From: Ruegeria atlantica
GTDB taxonomy: Bacteria > Pseudomonadota > Alphaproteobacteria > Rhodobacterales > Rhodobacteraceae
Direction of reading: 5' to 3'
NCBI RefSeq assembly: GCF_013032005.1
Contig: NZ_WQBE01000009.1
Location: 93,730 to 157,729 of the forward strand
DNA: 64,000 nt
Part shown: positions 35,324 to 45,024 of the stretch, one piece after another
Position numbering within the stretch: the stretch's first letter is position 1
How the letters are laid out: every line of letters begins with the position of its first letter
Position numbers and translations under genes: made by a program
Notes under the pieces: model-generated
Told to the model about the DNA's origin: nothing
Seen by the model: the letters and a program-made list of their open reading frames with translations, nothing else
The model's database searches: none

Positions 35324-36323
35324 GGACCAACGCTCTGTCGCCCGGCTTGCGGTTGGTGTTACCGGCGTCTTTTCCTTGGGCTTATTTCTTGGCTGGCCAC
35401 TCGCCGTCGTTGGGGCGGTGTTCACCGCACTGTTTTTGCAGGCGCCCGCTGCATTGCCTCTGGCAGCATTTGCTAAGCTGTTTGTCTTTTCGATTGGATT
35501 GATGTTCATTTCATTCTTGGTGTCGTCAATCTTCTCACCATATCCTCTTGTTTTTCTCATTCTGGTGGCCATAGGAATAATCCTGTCTTTCATGTGGTCG
35601 GTTTCCGGAGCCGGAGTTTTACCGGGCGTCATTGCCCTGATGGGTGCACTGATGATCCCGAACTTGGTTTTGCAATCACAGGATCTGGCTTTGGTGCTCG
35701 TGTATTGGATACCGTTGAACCTGCTGTTTGCGGGCTTTGTATCGACGCTGATGTTCGTGTTGATACCCGCTGAACCTCAAACGCCCGCTCAAAAGAAGGC
35801 CGCATCGTCGCCGAACTTCGACCCACATCGCCGAATCGTCAGGATGTCGCTTGTAACAGTGCCGTTTGCCTTGGCGTTTTTTGTTTCCGGCGCATCTGCA
35901 CTACTGGTTCTGTTTTTTGTCGCCCTGCTGAGCCAGCAGCTTGCGGCAATGCCCGCTGCAGGCAAAACAGTTGCAAAAGCTATGCTGACGGCAAACCTTC
36001 TTGGGGCGGCAGTATCCATCATATGCTACGAAATAAACGTAATAGCTCCGGTTATTATAACCCCCATTCTGCTGTGTTTCTTCTTTTGCCTAACACTCGG
36101 AGCACTTGGAAAGTCAAAAGTACCGCTCGCCGCCGCCGCCGGTTCCGCTATTACAACAGCTCTGATTGTATATGGCGGTTCGGTTGCACCGTTTTCAGAC
36201 GAGGCTGACGTCAAGAGCATCACTCGCGTATTGCAAGTTGCCAGCGCCGCTTTTTTTGTAATCATCGCATATGTCGTGGTTGATGAATTCTGGCCGGAAA
36301 AAGAGCGCCGGGCAATTCAATGA
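35313..36323 (+). CDS. DUF2955 membrane protein (aromatic acid exporter-like)
   Basis: A 336-residue protein of about ten transmembrane helices arranged as two halves split by a soluble stretch (about residues 155-175, PAEPQTPAQKKAASSPNFDP). This matches DUF2955 proteins, which accompany HlyD-type adaptors and resemble the AaeB/FUSC-type efflux partners. It overlaps the HlyD gene by 11 bp. The efflux substrate is not predictable. Confidence 0.78.
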   Translation: MRTEDQRSVARLAVGVTGVFSLGLFLGWPLAVVGAVFTALFLQAPAALPLAAFAKLFVFSIGLMFISFLVSSIFSPYPLVFLILVAIGIILSFMWSVSGAGVLPGVIALMGALMIPNLVLQSQDLALVLVYWIPLNLLFAGFVSTLMFVLIPAEPQTPAQKKAASSPNFDPHRRIVRMSLVTVPFALAFFVSGASALLVLFFVALLSQQLAAMPAAGKTVAKAMLTANLLGAAVSIICYEINVIAPVIITPILLCFFFCLTLGALGKSKVPLAAAAGSAITTALIVYGGSVAPFSDEADVKSITRVLQVASAAFFVIIAYVVVDEFWPEKERRAIQ

Positions 36324-36704
36324 GGTTAGCTGCGATGAGGCTTGGAACCGAAACCAGCAGAGATCCTCCAGCTGTATGCGCGCCGCACAAAACCACAATG
36401 ACCGCCTTGGGCTCGAAACAGACGTTCTCCGCGCGCAGAATCAATGACTGCTATCCGGCGATTTAGTAATGGTTCGTTTGATCCGCAGGGGAGCTGACCA
36501 CTAAACCAGAGATCGCTTCACATAACACCCCTTCGGCGACGTTCATGGTTCGTTACGGCACTACAAATCATCCAGTGGCTGTGAAAGCCTGCCGTTCGAG
36601 CCCCTGTCGCCGATGACCGCAACACGGGACGGAGCCGCCGTTCCTTGCAAACATCTCAAGTTCGGCCTTGTGCAATTGAAGTCAGCACGGGGGCACCTTT
36701 TCGG
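36324..36704. other. Gene-free interval
   Basis: About 380 bp between the DUF2955 stop and the LysR stop. I see no gene, hairpin or repeat here that I can support. Confidence 0.45.
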
Positions 36705-37604
36705 TCAGGCCAGATGTTGTTTGATCTGTTGTCGAAGGTGGTTCAGAAATAGACTAACTCGACGAGGTTGGAAGGCTTTTTCGGAGTAGACTGCAAACAC
36801 CCCAACATCCGGGAACTGCCCTGTTAAATTGATTGACTCAAGTCGGTCCGCTTCCACCAAATCTGTCGCCATGATTTCGGGAAGCAATCCGATCCCCAAC
36901 CCACGCACCAGTGCTTCGCGATAAGTATTGGTTTGGTTCATGACAAGTTTCCAGGGCAGGCGCAGCTTTTGCATCCCTTTATTTGTCACGAGCGGCCAAC
37001 TGTCACCGAACCGTGAAGCACCAAAGACGAGGCAGTAATGTTGGTCTAGATCGGCAACCGTTGTGGGTGTTCCATATGCGCGTAGATAAGAGGGGGACGC
37101 GAACAAACCGAGGGATGTCTGAGCCAGCTTGCTAACGATCAGACTGCTATCGTCCAGCTTGATCGCTAACCGAATGGCCAAATCCACCCTGGAGCTGATG
37201 AAGTCAGTCTGCTCATTTTCAAACACCAGATCAAACAACACCTCGGGATGAAGCGTCTGAAAGCTCTGCACCGCATCCAGCAAAAGTGGCGTACCGATCC
37301 CTTCCGGAGCAGCTACGCGAATTACTCCAGATAACAGCCCCCCTTCTCGTGCAACCACGTCCTGCTCAAGTGCATCCACTTGTTCCAGGGTGGCCTTGCA
37401 CCCGTGATAGTAGCGAGTTCCGGCTTCGGTCACTTCCATCGAACGAGTTGTGCGGCTGATGAGGCGCAGATCAAGCATCGCTTCCAGATCGGCCACATGT
37501 CGCCCAATAATGGCCGGACTAACATTCAAATCTTCCGCGGCTGCGGCAAAGCTTCCCAGCTCGACCACGCGAGCAAACACGGTCATTTTCTTCAGCTTGT
37601 CCAT
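36705..37604 (-). CDS. LysR-family regulator
   Basis: A 299-residue LysR-type transcription factor with an N-terminal helix-turn-helix (MDKLKKMTVFARVVELGSFAAAAEDLNVSPAIIGRHVADLEA) and a LysR substrate domain. The helix-turn-helix carries I-I-G-R in place of the usual (A/S)-(V/I)-S-R. It resembles the DhcR/AaeR-like subgroup. It is divergent from the exported MBL-fold gene (start 37701) across 96 bp, so it likely regulates the MBL-cupin operon. Confidence 0.85.
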   Translation of the reverse strand: MDKLKKMTVFARVVELGSFAAAAEDLNVSPAIIGRHVADLEAMLDLRLISRTTRSMEVTEAGTRYYHGCKATLEQVDALEQDVVAREGGLLSGVIRVAAPEGIGTPLLLDAVQSFQTLHPEVLFDLVFENEQTDFISSRVDLAIRLAIKLDDSSLIVSKLAQTSLGLFASPSYLRAYGTPTTVADLDQHYCLVFGASRFGDSWPLVTNKGMQKLRLPWKLVMNQTNTYREALVRGLGIGLLPEIMATDLVEADRLESINLTGQFPDVGVFAVYSEKAFQPRRVSLFLNHLRQQIKQHLA

Positions 37605-37700
37605 TCAATACTTTTTGTATCTTTTAAATTGTCAATGACATCAATTATCTCATGTTAGGTCAAGAGTATGTTGTTTCCAACGCAAAAGGAGACACATGCC

Positions 37701-38555
37701 ATGAAGCGCATTCTGACGGTCATCGCCGCCGCTACCACCTTTACAAGCGCGGCCATTGCAGCAGGTGATGAAACAACACCGGCCATGACCAAGCTGAAGG
37801 ACGGCGTCTATCAGTTCTACATGGCGCATTATTCCAGCCTGGTGGTGATCACGGATGAAGGCGTTCTGGTTGTAGACCCCAATCACGAATTCCGGTCCGA
37901 GGCGATGCGCGCTGAAATTGCCAAGCTGACCGATCAACCCGTGGTCAAGGTTGTTTACTCGCACGATCACTTTGACCATTCGCGGGGCGGCCAGATTTTC
38001 AAGGACGAAGGTGCGGAGTTCATCGCCCATGAAGGGTGCGTTGAGTTGATGAGTCGCGATCTGGAAAACCGGGTGGTGCTGCCTGACGTGACCTATGCAG
38101 ATGAGCATCGCATCGACCTGGGCGATAAGATCATCGACTTAAAGTACTTCGGGTCCAGCGACGGCCAGTGCCAGAGCGTGATCCACATGCCCGACGACAA
38201 GGTTTTAATGGGCGTGGATTGGCATCTTCCGCGTTTTCTGGTCTCGAACGCCCGTTTGAACACGCATGATTATGTGGGCGCTCTGAACACCCTGCGCCGT
38301 GTCAGCGCAGAGCTTGACTACGATACCGTGGTTTCAGGCCACCTGGAGCATTCGTCGCCTGAGCTTCTCGCTGAAGAATTGGCCTTTGTCGAAGCCCTGT
38401 ACGTTGCCGTTTGGGAGGGTCTACAAAACGGCAAATCGGTCGACGAACTTAAGGATACGGTCAAACTGCCTGGTTTCGAAGATTGGCTGTTCTACAAGGA
38501 AAACTTTCCAGCCCATGTTGAACGGATGGCTTACGCCATTTGGCACGGCCACTGA
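37701..38555 (+). CDS. Exported MBL-fold metallohydrolase
   Basis: A 284-residue protein with a signal peptide (MKRILTVIAAATTFTSAAIAAG) and the metallo-beta-lactamase fold. Metal motif SHDHFDHSRGG (H-x-H-x-D-H), a later MGVDWHLPRF and SGHLEHSSPE provide the remaining ligands. It acts in the periplasm, perhaps as a lactonase, quinoprotein-relay-type or other hydrolase; substrate unknown. AAAGGAG precedes the ATG. It is followed by a cupin gene and a truncated gene. Confidence 0.82.
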   Translation: MKRILTVIAAATTFTSAAIAAGDETTPAMTKLKDGVYQFYMAHYSSLVVITDEGVLVVDPNHEFRSEAMRAEIAKLTDQPVVKVVYSHDHFDHSRGGQIFKDEGAEFIAHEGCVELMSRDLENRVVLPDVTYADEHRIDLGDKIIDLKYFGSSDGQCQSVIHMPDDKVLMGVDWHLPRFLVSNARLNTHDYVGALNTLRRVSAELDYDTVVSGHLEHSSPELLAEELAFVEALYVAVWEGLQNGKSVDELKDTVKLPGFEDWLFYKENFPAHVERMAYAIWHGH

Positions 38556-38621
38556 ACCTCTGACTGGGTTGCGGGGCAGCCCGGTCGTTCCCCACAAATG
38601 AAATCAGAATTGGACCTCAAC

Positions 38622-39083
38622 ATGTCTAAGAAAACAGAAGCGACCGCTAAAAAGACCGTTGTCAGCGGTTGGCATGAAGGCCGCAAATATTTCATGGCGG
38701 ATCAGGAGTACACCTCGGTTGTCGCAGGCAAAGACGATACGCAATCCGAGTATGTCTTTGGCTCAGGTGAAATAGCACCGGGCGGGTTCATTCCTGATCA
38801 TTATCACAAATGGGAAGACCAGACCTTCCACATCCTTGAGGGCGACCTGGAAGTTAAAATCGGCGATGAAGTTTTTAAGGCCGGGCCTGGGGCCAGCATC
38901 CAATGCCCACGCGGCGTGTCCCACTACATGAAGAACGTCGGTGATACGACCGCCAAGATGATCAGCTACATCTTCCCCGGTGATTGGGCTGAGGAGTTTA
39001 TGGCCGAAACCTCGCGCCAGAACGAGATCGGCGAAATAGATTTCGCCTTGATCGAAGAGCGCTTTGGCGTCGTCTACATCTGA
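38622..39083 (+). CDS. Cupin-domain protein
   Basis: A 153-residue protein with one cupin motif pair: GFIPDHYHKWEDQTFHILEGDLEVKIG and GPGASIQCPRGVSHYMKNVG. The histidines and glutamine of motif 1 plus the histidine of motif 2 would bind a metal. The start at 38598 (8 residues longer) is also possible; neither has a strong ribosome binding site. No signal peptide is evident. Co-transcription with the MBL gene upstream is likely. Function unknown. Confidence 0.72.
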   Translation: MSKKTEATAKKTVVSGWHEGRKYFMADQEYTSVVAGKDDTQSEYVFGSGEIAPGGFIPDHYHKWEDQTFHILEGDLEVKIGDEVFKAGPGASIQCPRGVSHYMKNVGDTTAKMISYIFPGDWAEEFMAETSRQNEIGEIDFALIEERFGVVYI

Positions 39084-39101
39084 ACCGAAAGGAAAAACGC
39101 A

Positions 39102-39374
39102 ATGAGACTCTTAACGCTTCTTGCCACGTTCCTCGCTTTGACCAATCTGAGTGCGGCTTTCGCTGCGGGCCCTCAAGTGACCACAAAACAACTGGCGGAC
39201 AACGTCTCCCTACTGCTTAACCTACTAGCACTGAAGGTCTGGTATGTATGGGTTCGCGACTTGCTGAGCGAACAAGTAACCGAATCACGATCAACGCCCG
39301 GTCAGGGCTCATCTGCTTGTCCGAACTCGCCGCAGAGAAAGTCGTTAGTGAGCCCAAAGATACAGCGGCTATAG
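39102..39374 (+). pseudogene. Truncated exported MBL-fold-like gene
   Basis: The first 38 residues are a good signal peptide followed by VTTKQLADNVSLL, the typical start of an exported MBL-fold hydrolase (the strand leading into a G-G-N-x loop). After about 39215 the sequence no longer resembles the family; the remaining frame runs through a dispersed repeat and ends at 39374. AAGGAAAAACGC precedes the ATG. It is a remnant of a gene in the MBL-cupin operon that was cut by a deletion or rearrangement. Confidence 0.55.
39304..39359. repeat. 57-bp dispersed repeat, copy B
   Basis: About 84 percent identical to 6324-6380. It lies inside the degraded 3' part of the truncated gene, close to the breakpoint, which suggests the repeat was involved in, or came with, the rearrangement. 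Confidence 0.6.
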
Positions 39375-39394
39375 GCCGTTAGTTTGAGCTTTGG

Positions 39395-39712
39395 TTAGAT
39401 CTCGCGCGTGCTTTCAATCATCCACTCAAGATATTCACCGTTGGCTTGGTCAACATTAATCGACAGAATACTGGGCGTCTCATAAGGGTGCATCCTGCGG
39501 ATCGCTTCAACGACTGCGCCAAAAAGTTCCTTTCGGGTCTTCAGCAGAAGTGGGACCTCCCGTGCGGTTACGATTTTTCCCTTCCAGAGATATTTACTGC
39601 TAGTCGCAGTGTAGCGGTTCGATGAGGAAACCAAACGCTCTTCAAGAAGCTTGTCCGCGATCTGGTCAGCGACTTTCTCGGATGGGCAGTTGACCCAAAT
39701 TTTGACTATCAT
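39395..39712 (-). CDS. cutA: Divalent-cation tolerance protein CutA
   Basis: A 105-residue protein with the complete CutA1 fold: MIVKIWVNCPSEKVADQIAD, then LVSSSNRYTATSSKYLWKGKI, EVPLLLKTRKELFGAVVEAI and the conserved HPYETPSI. CutA forms trimers and is linked to copper and other cation tolerance, though its activity is unclear. The ATG at 39712 matches family starts; seven upstream residues are unnecessary. Confidence 0.88.
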   Translation of the reverse strand: MIVKIWVNCPSEKVADQIADKLLEERLVSSSNRYTATSSKYLWKGKIVTAREVPLLLKTRKELFGAVVEAIRRMHPYETPSILSINVDQANGEYLEWMIESTREI

Positions 39713-39753
39713 CTGCAATCTCACAAACGCCAAACCTAAGTTCTTAGTCTAAC

Positions 39754-40254
39754 ATGGGACCATTTCGACGCCATTGTTACTCCTACAACGTATCACCGCC
39801 ATCTGCGTACCACTCAGAGAATGACCGGTTTCCTTTGGCACGCGTTGTCACCGATTGGGCGGCAGGTCGATTGACCGGCGTGTCGCGTGATCCAGAAGTC
39901 GAAGGTTTGGCTGGTTTTCTGATCGATCAAGCTGAAGGCTTAGAAAGACAGGAGCGTGCATTTTCTGGCGACCTGCCGCTCTTGGATGCGGCTGCACGCT
40001 TGAAAATAAATGTGATATCGATCCGGCGGTTGCGGAATGGCGGCTTTCTAAATCAGGTCACGGTGCGAAACCCGGACACGCAGCACTACCGTTGCTATAT
40101 AGCTGCCCAAAGCCTGCAAGCGTTTGTGGCTCGTTATGTAACACTGGGTCAAATGGCAGAGCAGTTTGAATTTGCCGCGATTCATCTGGCTCGGGCGAGG
40201 GACCGAAGAAAAATCGAGACGATCCCCTGTGAGGCTGGGTTCGTTCGCGCTTAG
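39754..40254 (+). CDS. TniQ-like C-terminal fragment or HTH protein
   Basis: A 166-residue protein resembling the C-terminal part of TniQ-type transposition proteins: RVVTDWAAGRLTGVSRDPEVEGLAGFL, then a helix-turn-helix-like LPLLDAAARLKINVISIRRLRNGG and an AAQSLQAFVARYVTLGQMAEQ block. A full TniQ is longer and begins with a TniQ domain; none of that is present. It is either a remnant of a Tn7/Tn552-like element or a stand-alone regulator. The start codon is uncertain and no strong ribosome binding site is seen. Confidence 0.45.
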   Translation: MGPFRRHCYSYNVSPPSAYHSENDRFPLARVVTDWAAGRLTGVSRDPEVEGLAGFLIDQAEGLERQERAFSGDLPLLDAAARLKINVISIRRLRNGGFLNQVTVRNPDTQHYRCYIAAQSLQAFVARYVTLGQMAEQFEFAAIHLARARDRRKIETIPCEAGFVRA

Positions 40255-40424
40255 TGGACGCCGCCTGGAGTACGACCGATACCTGGTGCTTTACTCCAGC
40301 AAAATGCAGCGTTAGCAAGGTATTAGGATTAGAATATGGCTAAAAGCAGATAACTAAAGCGTGTCATCCATTGCAGCTCAAAGAAGATTCTTTGTTCCTT
40401 CAATTCTCAGACAACACCCAACCA

Positions 40425-41411
40425 TCACCCAAACATATTGATCCATCGGATCACCATCGGCGACAGGCAGATCAGCAGTAGAACGGGCATCATGCACATG
40501 GCCATTACGGCTGACATTTGAACTGGTAGCCGGTTGGCCTTTTCCTGAGCGCGCAGTTCGCGATCGATACGCATATCAGTGGCAAATCTGCGCAGTGAAG
40601 CTGAAATGCTGGTGCCGTATTGATTGGATTGAAGGAAGGCGTTCGCGAAAGAGCTGACCTCGTCAATGCCGACGCGTTCGGCCATGTCCATAAAGGCGGC
40701 CTGACGCTCTTTGCCAGCTTGCAGTTCCAGTTGGAGTATCGTGAACTCTTGCGAAATCTCCGGTGCCGCATGCGCCATCTCATTCGCCACTCGCACCATT
40801 GCGGCGTCAAATCCGAGCCCGGCCTCAATCGCCACCTGTAACAGGTCCAGCGCATTTGGAAGGCTGTGTTCGATGGCCTGGCGGCGCTTTCTTATACGGT
40901 GCCGCAGCCAGAGTGCTGGACCGTAGAAACCTGTTACCATCAAAGCGGTGACAATCTGTAATGCGTTCACCCAGGTGATGCTTTGCAATAGGCCAGCAAT
41001 CCCAAGCTGAACTTGAGTTTCAAGCGGCAACGACAAAGCCACTACGAAAACGGCTGGAAGCACAAAACCCATCACCAAACGGAACAGATAAAATGATCGG
41101 ACGGCATGTTTGCGCTGAATACCAGCCTGCTTAAGCATTCTGCCAATTCGGGAACGTTCGCGTTTCGACGAAGGCACAAATGCCTTAAGCAGTCCGTGCG
41201 GGTCGCTGTCATCCCCCTGTATGAGGTCAAAATCTGTTCCGTGCCCCCGAGAAATTGATCCGACCCGCATCCGGCGCGCGGCCGTGTCATCGGTTGCGGT
41301 CATGCCAGAGATTCCGAGGATTACAAAGAAAACACTTACGGCAATCCCACCTAGCACAAGATACTGAAGGGGAAGGTCTTGGCCGTTTAGAACATTTTGA
41401 ATAAATTCCAT
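40425..41411 (-). CDS. tadC: Tad pilus inner-membrane platform protein TadC
   Basis: A 328-residue GspF-family protein with membrane helices near residues 20-36, 110-135 and 150-172, and a C-terminal pair. The family region LPNALDLLQVAIEAGLGFDAAMVRVANE is followed by EFTILQLELQAGKERQAAF. With TadB it forms the platform that the CpaF ATPase drives to assemble Flp pili. It is the last gene of the Tad operon. Confidence 0.9.
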   Translation of the reverse strand: MEFIQNVLNGQDLPLQYLVLGGIAVSVFFVILGISGMTATDDTAARRMRVGSISRGHGTDFDLIQGDDSDPHGLLKAFVPSSKRERSRIGRMLKQAGIQRKHAVRSFYLFRLVMGFVLPAVFVVALSLPLETQVQLGIAGLLQSITWVNALQIVTALMVTGFYGPALWLRHRIRKRRQAIEHSLPNALDLLQVAIEAGLGFDAAMVRVANEMAHAAPEISQEFTILQLELQAGKERQAAFMDMAERVGIDEVSSFANAFLQSNQYGTSISASLRRFATDMRIDRELRAQEKANRLPVQMSAVMAMCMMPVLLLICLSPMVIRWINMFG

Positions 41412-41425
41412 TTTTTCGCTCCCAT

Positions 41426-42394
41426 TCAGAATTTGAATTTGACGAGCCGCTTCAGGATAAGTCCTTGGGCAATCGTCAGGCCGACTATCGCACTCGCAAA
41501 ATATGGGAACAGCGGATCGTTTCGAACATCGCCGTAGAACGAAGGTGTGGACATCTCGATTGAGAAGTAGATGAACACTGGCAGGACCGTGAGAATTAGG
41601 CTGCTAAGACGCCCTTCGGCAGAGATGGCCTTGATCTTTTTTTGCATGGTTTGCCGGTCACGGATGACCTGGGATAGAATGCTTAGGACACGGGCAAGGT
41701 TGCCGCCGGTGCCGTGCTGAATACCGATGCTGACGGCAAGATAGTTCGCATCCTCTGTTCCGACACGTTTTGCAAAATCCTGAAACGCCGTTGCAACGTC
41801 GTCGCCATAGTTAATCTGGTCCTGAATTATGCCAAACTCACTACCTATCGGGTCCGGAAGATCTGTCGCCACGTTCCCGACAGTTACAGCCACGGGGTGC
41901 CCGACTTTCAGGCCACGGGCCATAAGGTCCAATGCATCCGGTAACTGTTTCGTCAGTTTTTTGGCCCGGGTATCCTTCATGGCGATCAGTGCCAGCAGCG
42001 GCAGAACGCCAGCCAGAAGGACGCTCAGAGCTGCGGCAATTTCCGGGGCAAGGAATCGGGATATTGCGACGAAGGCCGCCATGGCCAGACAGGTGGCTGC
42101 AAGGACCACCCAGATCGGGCTGATCGTCAGCCCGGCCTGGACAAGCAGACGACGAAAACGGGCGATCAAACTGGGCTTTTCGCCAGGAGCCGTCATCGCA
42201 GGGTCACGTAGCAATTGCAGAACCTGATCGGTTGAGGCGCCCCCCTGGATCAGCTTCATGCGCCGATTTCTGGCCTCGCTGAGAGATTCCTTGCGCAGGA
42301 AAAGCTGCTGTAATCCTTCGTAAGCAAGAAGAATTCCAAGGAAAATCGAAATGTAGAACAGAATGTTCAGGGTGTTCGGTTGCAGGTCAATCAT
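41426..42394 (-). CDS. tadB: Tad pilus inner-membrane platform protein TadB
   Basis: A 322-residue GspF-family protein with a first membrane helix (residues 9-24), a paired helix region (95-140) and LPDALDLMARGLKVGHPVAVTVGNVA, the T2SSF domain. The C-terminal helices end in KRLVKFKF. The start overlaps the cpaF stop (ATGA), so 24 in-frame upstream codons are rejected. It partners TadC. Confidence 0.9.
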   Translation of the reverse strand: MIDLQPNTLNILFYISIFLGILLAYEGLQQLFLRKESLSEARNRRMKLIQGGASTDQVLQLLRDPAMTAPGEKPSLIARFRRLLVQAGLTISPIWVVLAATCLAMAAFVAISRFLAPEIAAALSVLLAGVLPLLALIAMKDTRAKKLTKQLPDALDLMARGLKVGHPVAVTVGNVATDLPDPIGSEFGIIQDQINYGDDVATAFQDFAKRVGTEDANYLAVSIGIQHGTGGNLARVLSILSQVIRDRQTMQKKIKAISAEGRLSSLILTVLPVFIYFSIEMSTPSFYGDVRNDPLFPYFASAIVGLTIAQGLILKRLVKFKF

Positions 42395-43782
42395 GACGAC
42401 ATAGCCCCACGAATAAACATGTTGGTGTCTACGTCGATCCCTGCGGCAACCAACTGATCGAAGCATTTTGGACGAATGCCGGTAGGCAAGAACTCTCCCA
42501 GTACCTGTCCGTCCTCCGACTTGCCGCGACGTTTGAAAACAAAGATATCCTGCATCGTGATCGTGTCATCTTCCATGCCGGTAATCTCGGAAATGCTGAC
42601 GACTCTGCGGGTGCCGTCGCTAAGGCGGCTGAGTTGGAGTACGATCTGAATGGCCGAAGCTATCTGCGACCGGATGGTTCTGATCGGCAAGTCAGCGCCA
42701 AGCATTGTCACCATCTGCTCGACCCGGCTTAGTGAATCACGCGCCGAGTTTGCGTGAACGGTGGTCATAGACCCGTCATGGCCCGTATTCATGGCTTGAA
42801 GCATGTCAAAACATTCTGATCCACGAACTTCTCCAACGATGATGCGGTCAGGCCGCATCCTCAGGGCATTGCGAACCAGATCACGTTGGGTGATTACACC
42901 TTGCCCTTCAGCATTTGGAGGGCGGGTTTCAAGACGTACAACATGGCTTTGCTGAAGCTGAAGTTCGGCAGCGTCTTCGATGGTAACGATACGCTGTTTG
43001 CCATCGATAAACGACGACACAGCGTTCAGCATGGTTGTTTTACCCGTGCCGGTGCCGCCTGAGATGAGGATATTCAACCTTGCTTCGACAAGTGCCTCAA
43101 GGAGTTTGGCTGCCTGATCATTCATGCTGTTCTGATCAACAAGCTTTTTTATTGTCAAAGGGTTGCGGGAGAACTTGCGAATTGACAAAGCTGGTCCATC
43201 GACGGAACACGGCCGAATAATTGCGTTAACGCGGCTGCCGTCTTCCAAACGCGCATCAACCCAGGGCTGAGACTCATCGATACGCCGACCAACTTTGCTG
43301 ACGATCTTGTCGATAATCCGTAGCAAGTGACGTTCATCGCGGAAGCGAACAGTAGAAAGCTCCAGAAGACCAAAGCGTTCGACGTACACCTGATCAAAAG
43401 AGTTTACGAGAATATCGTTGATAGTCGGGTCTTCCAGCAACGGTTCCAATGGCCCCAGGCCCATGACTTCGTGGATAAGCTCATCAACCAGCGCAGTGAA
43501 AGCCTCAGACCGCATGTGCAGGTTTTCAGCCTCGATCAGGCCGGTTACCAAAGATGCGATCTGGCGTTTCAATTCCGATCGTTCAACCTTGTCGATGACC
43601 GAAAGATTGAGCCGGTCCAGAAGCTCACCATGCAAGCGGCTTTTGAGTTCCAGATGCGCCTGCAGGTCGACGTCCACTGTGTCAGGAGTCGCCTTGGATT
43701 TGGTGGGCATGTCAATGGGGCGATCCAGTGTCAGCACATTCGACTTGGAAGCAACCTTGCGTGATCTAAATTCGTTGAACAC
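42391..43782 (-). CDS. cpaF: Tad pilus assembly ATPase CpaF/TadA
   Basis: A 463-residue GspE-family ATPase that powers Flp pilus assembly. The N-terminal domain (to about residue 170) is followed by Walker [11 protein letters not shown] (241-250), the Asp box region [10 protein letters not shown], Walker B-like RIIVGEVRG (313-321), and the His box [15 protein letters not shown]. It follows cpaE by 12 bp and overlaps tadB. Confidence 0.94.
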   Translation of the reverse strand: MFNEFRSRKVASKSNVLTLDRPIDMPTKSKATPDTVDVDLQAHLELKSRLHGELLDRLNLSVIDKVERSELKRQIASLVTGLIEAENLHMRSEAFTALVDELIHEVMGLGPLEPLLEDPTINDILVNSFDQVYVERFGLLELSTVRFRDERHLLRIIDKIVSKVGRRIDESQPWVDARLEDGSRVNAIIRPCSVDGPALSIRKFSRNPLTIKKLVDQNSMNDQAAKLLEALVEARLNILISGGTGTGKTTMLNAVSSFIDGKQRIVTIEDAAELQLQQSHVVRLETRPPNAEGQGVITQRDLVRNALRMRPDRIIVGEVRGSECFDMLQAMNTGHDGSMTTVHANSARDSLSRVEQMVTMLGADLPIRTIRSQIASAIQIVLQLSRLSDGTRRVVSISEITGMEDDTITMQDIFVFKRRGKSEDGQVLGEFLPTGIRPKCFDQLVAAGIDVDTNMFIRGAMSS

Positions 43783-43794
43783 GTTGATCTCCTT

Positions 43795-45024
43795 TTACGC
43801 TTTCTTCGTTGCCACGGGCTGAGTTTCAGCCGAGACCGCAGCGGCCAGTTTTGCCAAGGCTTTTCCAAGGTCCGATTGCGGCTTCATGTCCACAATCGGC
43901 CGTCCAAGATCTACGGAATTTCTGGCAACTTTCGAATTGTCGGGTAGCCAGTGTTTCAGGCTTGTTTTCAATACCTTCTCGGCTTCGCGGACATGCGAAG
44001 GCTTGATCAAAGTGTTCCGCTCTCTGTTGACCACGAACTCCACCGGAAGGCCGACGTTTGCCTCGCGGTAGAAATCAATCAACCGCCGCGCCTGGCGTAC
44101 GCAAGGGACAGTAGTATCGGTAACCAAAGCCAATTTGGTGGCCCGTTTGAAAATAGGTTCAACCCATTCAACAACGGCGCAGGGAAGGTCGATGATTATA
44201 TAATCATAGCGCTGTTGCAGAAGGTCCAGCATCCCTTCGATCAGATCAGGCCGCATCGATTGCAGCGGCACCATCGGGGTAGGCGCGCACAGAACGTCAA
44301 CGCCAAGCCCATGCTCTTGCAGGATCGAAGACAAAAGGTGATCATCAGGGATTTCAGAATTTTCAATTAGCTGAAGGAATCCGCCGTTGTCCTCGATGTC
44401 CAGAAAGACATTCGAGTTTCCGAACTGAAGGTCAAAATCCAAAAGGGCTACTCGGTTTTTTGCGGACTTCCTGAAGAAAGATCCCCGCCCGCCGACAAGC
44501 GAGCACGCGAGGTTGACAGCAACTGTTGAAGCCCCGATTCCACCGCGCGCCTTTGCGACTGGTATCACCTTGCCCAACGCCGAAGAACCGTCTGAAATAG
44601 TGGTTTGCGAAACCGCACGCGCATTTAGTTTTTCACTGACTGCGGCTTTCAAACCTTCGCCATCAATTGACAGCGGCAAAACCTCATCAATACCGATCTT
44701 GTACAATTCACGCGCCTTGGAGATCGACAGGTCATTCTGAGTGAGCGCAACAAACAAGGTGTTATCGTCGCGGTGCGTCAGGACAGCCTCGATAGCGCGG
44801 AGCTCTCCTGTGTCATCAGGGTCGATTTCAAAGATCACCAGATCGTGCTTGAACGCAAGATCGAGGGCAGTTCCATTCAACATCTGAAACGATGCCCCGT
44901 TCCTGGTGACTTTATTTTCCTCATTTACGGGAAAGACATCCGCAACCAGCTGCGCGATCTCTTCGTTTTCCGAAACAAGCATAATTGCCTGTGATTTCGG
45001 TGTGAAAACATTCTGATCTCTCAT
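43795..45024 (-). CDS. cpaE: Tad pilus localisation protein CpaE/TadZ
   Basis: A 409-residue protein: an N-terminal receiver-like domain (IMLVSENEEIAQLV...) followed by a ParA/MinD-type ATPase with deviant Walker A KARGGIGASTVAVNLA (about residues 157-172) and the YDYIIIDLPCAV strand. In Tad systems it places the secretion machinery at the pole. It overlaps the upstream TadE-like gene by 4 bp. Confidence 0.92.
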   Translation of the reverse strand: MRDQNVFTPKSQAIMLVSENEEIAQLVADVFPVNEENKVTRNGASFQMLNGTALDLAFKHDLVIFEIDPDDTGELRAIEAVLTHRDDNTLFVALTQNDLSISKARELYKIGIDEVLPLSIDGEGLKAAVSEKLNARAVSQTTISDGSSALGKVIPVAKARGGIGASTVAVNLACSLVGGRGSFFRKSAKNRVALLDFDLQFGNSNVFLDIEDNGGFLQLIENSEIPDDHLLSSILQEHGLGVDVLCAPTPMVPLQSMRPDLIEGMLDLLQQRYDYIIIDLPCAVVEWVEPIFKRATKLALVTDTTVPCVRQARRLIDFYREANVGLPVEFVVNRERNTLIKPSHVREAEKVLKTSLKHWLPDNSKVARNSVDLGRPIVDMKPQSDLGKALAKLAAAVSAETQPVATKKA

